Assembly: GCF_028728205.1 (NCBI RefSeq)
Contig: NZ_JAQYUU010000001.1
Span: 1,968,082-2,032,081 of the forward strand
Direction: 5' to 3'
DNA length: 64,000 nucleotides
Source of the DNA: Clostridium sp. 'White wine YQ'
GTDB taxonomy: Bacteria; Bacillota; Clostridia; Clostridiales; Clostridiaceae
Positions 61,049 to 64,000 of this stretch are shown here, piece by piece. The notes under the pieces are model-generated. The model was not told where the DNA came from and made no database searches. It saw only the letters and a program-made list of their open reading frames with translations. Positions within the stretch are counted from its first letter, which is position 1, and each line of letters starts with the position of its first letter. Made by a program: the position numbers and the translations under genes.

Positions 61049-61855
61049 TTAATTAATATAGTCATATATTTTATTTTCGTAACACTCCATCAATTTCTTA
61101 ATGATATCATTTAAATTTGATTTAAATCTAAAGCTATCAACTTGAGAAATAGGTAATATCTTAGGGGAAGTTCCAGTAATAAACAATCCATCTAAGTTTT
61201 CGATATCCTTATAACTTACTTTTTCCTCTTTTAATTCTAAGTTATTAGCTTTACATAACTCAATTATTTCACCTCTAGTTACTCCTGGCAGTACATCTTT
61301 TATTGGGGAAGTAAGAACTTCATCCCCTCTTATCATAAAAATATTTGATCTACTTCCCTCTGTAATATAACCATTTCTATCCACTAATATAGCTTCATAT
61401 GCTTCAGCATCTTTAATTTTCTCATTAACTTCATTTCTGAAATTGTTATTTACAATTTTCGCGTTAGGATTCTCTCTTTCTCCAAAGTATAGTATAGTTT
61501 TTACTCCATTTTCATATTGTTCTTTTGTTGGATAACTATGAGGAATAAAATACACCCTTAAAACATCTTCTTTCTCCATTATCTCAACTGTTATCTTTAC
61601 ATTTCCTTCGTATACCTGATTTACTTCTACTAACTTTTCAATAGATTTCTTTATTTTTTCAGAATCATATGGATTTACTTTGTTAATTAGTTTAAAGGAA
61701 TTATCCATTCTTTTTAAATGTTCTTCTAAAAATAATGGAATGCCTTTAATTATCCTAAGAACCTCATATATCACCACTCCTTCATTTTCTTCGTGATATA
61801 CTTTTGATTCTCTTACTTTTTCATTTTCAATATAATAATTTTGTGCAATCGCCAT
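61049..61855 (-). CDS. Class IV PLP aminotransferase (aminodeoxychorismate lyase/branched-chain type)
   Basis: This 268-residue protein has the fold-type IV pattern: LRIIKGIPLFLEEHLKRMDN, RNEVNEKIKDAEAYEAILVD around the PLP region, then DRNGYITEGSRSNIFMI and the end FITGTSPKILPISQVD. It fits aminodeoxychorismate lyase, D-amino acid or branched-chain aminotransferase. The short size favours PabC or D-alanine aminotransferase-like enzymes. No neighbouring folate genes decide it. It starts 12 bases after the phosphatase gene. Confidence 0.8.
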   Translation of the reverse strand: MAIAQNYYIENEKVRESKVYHEENEGVVIYEVLRIIKGIPLFLEEHLKRMDNSFKLINKVNPYDSEKIKKSIEKLVEVNQVYEGNVKITVEIMEKEDVLRVYFIPHSYPTKEQYENGVKTILYFGERENPNAKIVNNNFRNEVNEKIKDAEAYEAILVDRNGYITEGSRSNIFMIRGDEVLTSPIKDVLPGVTRGEIIELCKANNLELKEEKVSYKDIENLDGLFITGTSPKILPISQVDSFRFKSNLNDIIKKLMECYENKIYDYIN

Positions 61856-61867
61856 AATTGTCCCCTC

Positions 61868-62509
61868 CTATTTCCATGTTAATACTTCTATATCTGGATG
61901 CCCTTTTTTATAATTAATTAAATACGGCTTACCTACTAAATCAAACAATGGTTTATCTGACATTGAATCAGAATACATAATACTGTTCTTAAAATCTACT
62001 TCTAATCCTTCTTTTGATAGTTCTTCTTTTAATCTTCTAACCTTTTCTTCTCCTTTGCAATTAGCACCATCCATTCTTCTAATGAATTTCCCTTCCTTAA
62101 AAGAAAACTTTGTTCCTATTATCTTATCAACTTCCTTAATATTATAAAATTCATTTAAGTAAAATTCTGGTGATGCAGAAATTAAATAAATAAGATATCC
62201 TTCGCTTTTCAATTTTCTTATTGTATTAATTGCATCTGCATATAATATACTAGTTAATCTATTTTCATAAAAATCTTTTACTATTATAGCTAAATCAGCC
62301 TCATCAACTCCATCAAGAAATTTTAAAAATCCTTCCTTAACTCTTTTCTCATCATAAAACTTTAATCCATACATAACTCCACAATATATAGCCCTCGGTA
62401 TGTATCTTATATTCTTAAAATCTTTTTTTATCACATACCTAAACAGCTCCATCAATGTCTCTCGCCTTGTCAATGTAAAATCTATATCGAAAATGGCTAA
62501 TTTTATCAT
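61868..62509 (-). CDS. HAD-IB family phosphatase (SerB-like)
   Basis: This 213-residue HAD hydrolase has motif I FDIDFTLTRRET (residues 6-18), the motif II region (YLIYLISASPEFYLNEFYN), a conserved Lys and the motif III/IV region (NSIMYSDSMSDKPLFDLVGK). Subclass IB is the phosphoserine phosphatase/ RSP2 type. The substrate cannot be told. It may form a two-gene unit with the aminotransferase, and it has GGAG upstream. Confidence 0.85.
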   Translation of the reverse strand: MIKLAIFDIDFTLTRRETLMELFRYVIKKDFKNIRYIPRAIYCGVMYGLKFYDEKRVKEGFLKFLDGVDEADLAIIVKDFYENRLTSILYADAINTIRKLKSEGYLIYLISASPEFYLNEFYNIKEVDKIIGTKFSFKEGKFIRRMDGANCKGEEKVRRLKEELSKEGLEVDFKNSIMYSDSMSDKPLFDLVGKPYLINYKKGHPDIEVLTWK

Positions 62510-62584
62510 TTTAATTCTCCTTTTTCGTAAAAATATAATTACTTTTCTAATCTATTTAAATATAAATTATTAGTTATATTATAC

Positions 62585-62627
62585 TAAAAAAAATGGTGTA
62601 AAATGCAATTTAATTGCACTTTACACC
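62585..62627 (-). terminator. Terminator of the DUF1292 gene
   Basis: A 15-bp stem (one G-T pair) with a three-base loop at 62595-62627 is followed on the minus strand by ATTTTTTTTA. It is 12 bases after the stop at 62640. Its other side also has a T run, so it can work in both directions. Confidence 0.88.
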
Positions 62628-62639
62628 TATTTTTTTAAA

Positions 62640-62993
62640 TTATTCTGCTAAATCTTGATAAAATTTAGCTACGCTATTAAATTCTGCTTCATCTTCAACT
62701 GGTACTAATGATTCATCTGTATCTGCCTTCATTAAGAAAACTGAATTATCATTTGGATCTTGTACTAGAGCATATACACTTCCTTTAAAAGCTTCTTCTT
62801 CTCCAGCATATTCAAAGCTATCAACTACTTCAAATGAAACTATATTTCCTTCTTCATCTTCAAAATCAACAAATAGAGTTTCTTCTTCATGGTCGTGGTC
62901 GTGTCCACATCCACAGTCTTCTCCATGATTATGTTCATGATTATGTCCTTCGCAGCCACAACCGCATTCTTTATTTAATTCTTTATCTGACAT
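62640..62993 (-). CDS. DUF1292 protein with His/Cys-rich N-terminus
   Basis: This protein of about 117 residues has a His/Cys/Glu/Asp-rich first 35 residues (ECGCGCEGHNHEHN and HGEDCGCGHDHDHEE), a likely metal-binding tract. A conserved DUF1292 domain follows (about residues 38-105, LFVDFEDEEGNIVSFEVVD). DUF1292 proteins are small, common in Firmicutes, and of unknown function. The ATG at 62993 gives MSDKELNK. A TTG-started frame to 63005 runs into a hairpin. A strong AGGAGGTG site lies 38 bases upstream, with a hairpin in between. Confidence 0.85.
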   Translation of the reverse strand: MSDKELNKECGCGCEGHNHEHNHGEDCGCGHDHDHEEETLFVDFEDEEGNIVSFEVVDSFEYAGEEEAFKGSVYALVQDPNDNSVFLMKADTDESLVPVEDEAEFNSVAKFYQDLAE

Positions 62994-62999
62994 ATAGTA

Positions 63000-63038
63000 T
63001 CCCAAAGACTAATCTTAGTCTTTGAGAATTCACCTCCT
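63000..63038 (-). promoter_or_regulatory. Hairpin between ribosome binding site and start of the DUF1292 gene
   Basis: On the minus strand AGGAGGTG (63031-63038) is followed by a 12-bp stem with a four-base loop (63000-63027) and then, six bases on, the ATG at 62993. If the stem forms, the binding site and start come within about 11 bases. It may regulate translation, or the stem may belong to a leader attenuator. Confidence 0.55.
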
Positions 63039-63098
63039 TCAATTTAGGTATTCATTTAATTTTAACCTTATTTCTTAAATATTAAAAGAAAAATTTTT

Positions 63099-63962
63099 TT
63101 ATTCTTCGAATTCTTCTAGAAAGCTATGCTTAACCCCTTCTTTTTCCCATCCTAATATAGCATCCATAGAAACATTCTCCGCAGCTTTAAATATTGATTT
63201 ATCAACATTATTAAAATTCTTTTTTAAATTTTCAATTAATTCTTTAATTTCATATCTCTTATTGCCTGTTTTCTTTGCTGCAACCATACAAGCACAATTA
63301 AGTGGCCATATTCCAGAACTTTGCGTAAATTTTTGAATATATTGTTCCTCTATATAATAAAGTGGTCTTATTAGTTCTATACCTTCAAAATTCGTTGATT
63401 TAAGTTTTGGAAGCATGGTCTTAAAGTTACCAGCATACAACACATTTAACATAGTAGTCTCAATAACATCATTAAAATGGTGACCTAATGCTAACTTATT
63501 GCATCCTAATTCTTTTGCTTTTGAATATAAAGAGCCTCTTCTCATTCTTGCACACATATAACATGGATAGTCTTGAGCAATTCTATCTACTACATCAAAA
63601 ATTCCCGAATCAAATATTTGTATAGGAATCCCAAGGTAATTGCAATTATCAATGAGTAATTCCTTTATATTTTCATGATACCCTGGATCCGCAACTATAA
63701 ACTCTAAATCAAATTGCATTTGCCCATGTCTTTTTAGTTCCTGAAAAAGTTTTGCCATTATCATAGAGTCTTTCCCCCCGGAAATGGCTACCGCTATCTT
63801 GTCTCCCTCTTCCACAAGCTTATAATCTTGAACTGCCTTTATAAATTTACGCCATATTTGTTTTCTATATTTTTTTATTAAACTTCTTTCTATTTCAGCC
63901 AAGGGTTTTCTTTCATTAAAAGGTACTAAAACCTCACAACCTTGCCCAGCAATATTACTCAT
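63099..63962 (-). CDS. ttcA: TtcA-like tRNA 2-thiolation enzyme
   Basis: The protein has 287 residues. The PP-loop ATP-binding motif SGGKDS is at 61-66, preceded by GDKIAVAI. CYMCARMRRG (Cys134 and Cys137) and a later CAC motif near residue 225 fit the iron-sulfur cluster ligands of TtcA, which thiolates cytidine 32 of tRNA. GHHFNDVIETTMLNVL is the family core. The ATG at 63962 has AGGTGG upstream and is preferred over GTG at 63971. It lies at the window edge and belongs to the housekeeping flank. Alternative family members (TilS-like or CTU1) are less likely. Confidence 0.85.
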   Translation of the reverse strand: MSNIAGQGCEVLVPFNERKPLAEIERSLIKKYRKQIWRKFIKAVQDYKLVEEGDKIAVAISGGKDSMIMAKLFQELKRHGQMQFDLEFIVADPGYHENIKELLIDNCNYLGIPIQIFDSGIFDVVDRIAQDYPCYMCARMRRGSLYSKAKELGCNKLALGHHFNDVIETTMLNVLYAGNFKTMLPKLKSTNFEGIELIRPLYYIEEQYIQKFTQSSGIWPLNCACMVAAKKTGNKRYEIKELIENLKKNFNNVDKSIFKAAENVSMDAILGWEKEGVKHSFLEEFEE

Positions 63963-64000
63963 TTTTTCCACCTCATTAATTAGCTTTTAAAATATATTTT

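Noticed and set aside
63972..64000. Another gene at the right edge
   Set aside because: Only 29 bases remain upstream of the TtcA-like start. They hold no open frame or promoter I can support.

Overview
The window is one continuous flagellar, chemotaxis and flagellar-glycosylation locus from a low-GC, AT-rich Firmicute. It is most probably a Clostridium sensu stricto: it has a FliR-FlhB gene fusion, a FliY-type switch protein, CheC and CheD, a FliW-CsrA pair, FlbD, and strong AGGAGG-type ribosome binding sites. I cannot name the species. Every gene I accept is on the minus strand, so transcription runs from position 64000 towards 1. I see no rRNA, tRNA, CRISPR array or insertion sequence.

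Reading in the direction of transcription. (1) 64000-61049: a TtcA-like tRNA thiolation enzyme, a His-rich DUF1292 protein with a terminator behind it, a HAD phosphatase and a class IV aminotransferase. These are housekeeping genes next to the motility locus. (2) 60991-50590: fapA, cheW, cheD, cheB, cheR, cheA, cheC, cheY, cheW, fliM, fliY. This is the sensing-to-switch pathway. (3) 50316-42877: flgM, flgN, flgK, flgL, fliW, csrA, flaG, an unknown ORF, fliS, fliD and a FliT-like gene. These are the late export chaperones, hook-filament junction, cap and flagellin regulators. (4) 42756-41935: a short major flagellin, fliC. Its leader holds a consensus CsrA hairpin. (5) 41798-26805: a glycosylation island. 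It has a Maf (DUF115) protein, a small helical ORF, a Maf-N/CgeB-type glycosyltransferase fusion, a decayed DUF2920-like gene, a second Maf-like protein, and a nine-gene legionaminic/nonulosonic acid pathway ending in a CMP-sugar synthetase. (6) 26749-25889: a second, divergent flagellin. (7) 25888-25136: 753 structured bases without a gene. (8) 25135-71: the early operon flgB, flgC, fliE to fliK, flgD, flgE, flbD, motA, motB, fliL, fliO, fliP, fliQ, fliR-flhB, flhA, flhF, flhG, a PilZ gene, sigma-28, a SwrB-like gene, a small membrane protein, and two rod genes.

The parts form a hierarchy. The early operon builds the hook-basal body and encodes sigma-28 near its end. Five sites matching TAAA-N15-nnCGATAA (four with TAAA, one with TAAG) lie before flgM, fliC, maf, the pseudogene/legionaminic cluster and the second flagellin. 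Late filament genes and filament glycosylation therefore look like one sigma-28 regulon held back by FlgM. FliW, CsrA and the fliC leader hairpin form the flagellin homeostasis switch.

The main oddities are these. MotB has histidine in place of the ion-binding aspartate. The hook protein is about twice the usual size, with five tandem modules of about 100 residues. A DUF2920-like glycosylation gene is broken by several stops. A sigma-28 -35 element is built into a terminator stem. A long structured region lies upstream of flgB. Many predicted starts were moved to agree with ribosome binding sites, and these are noted per gene.
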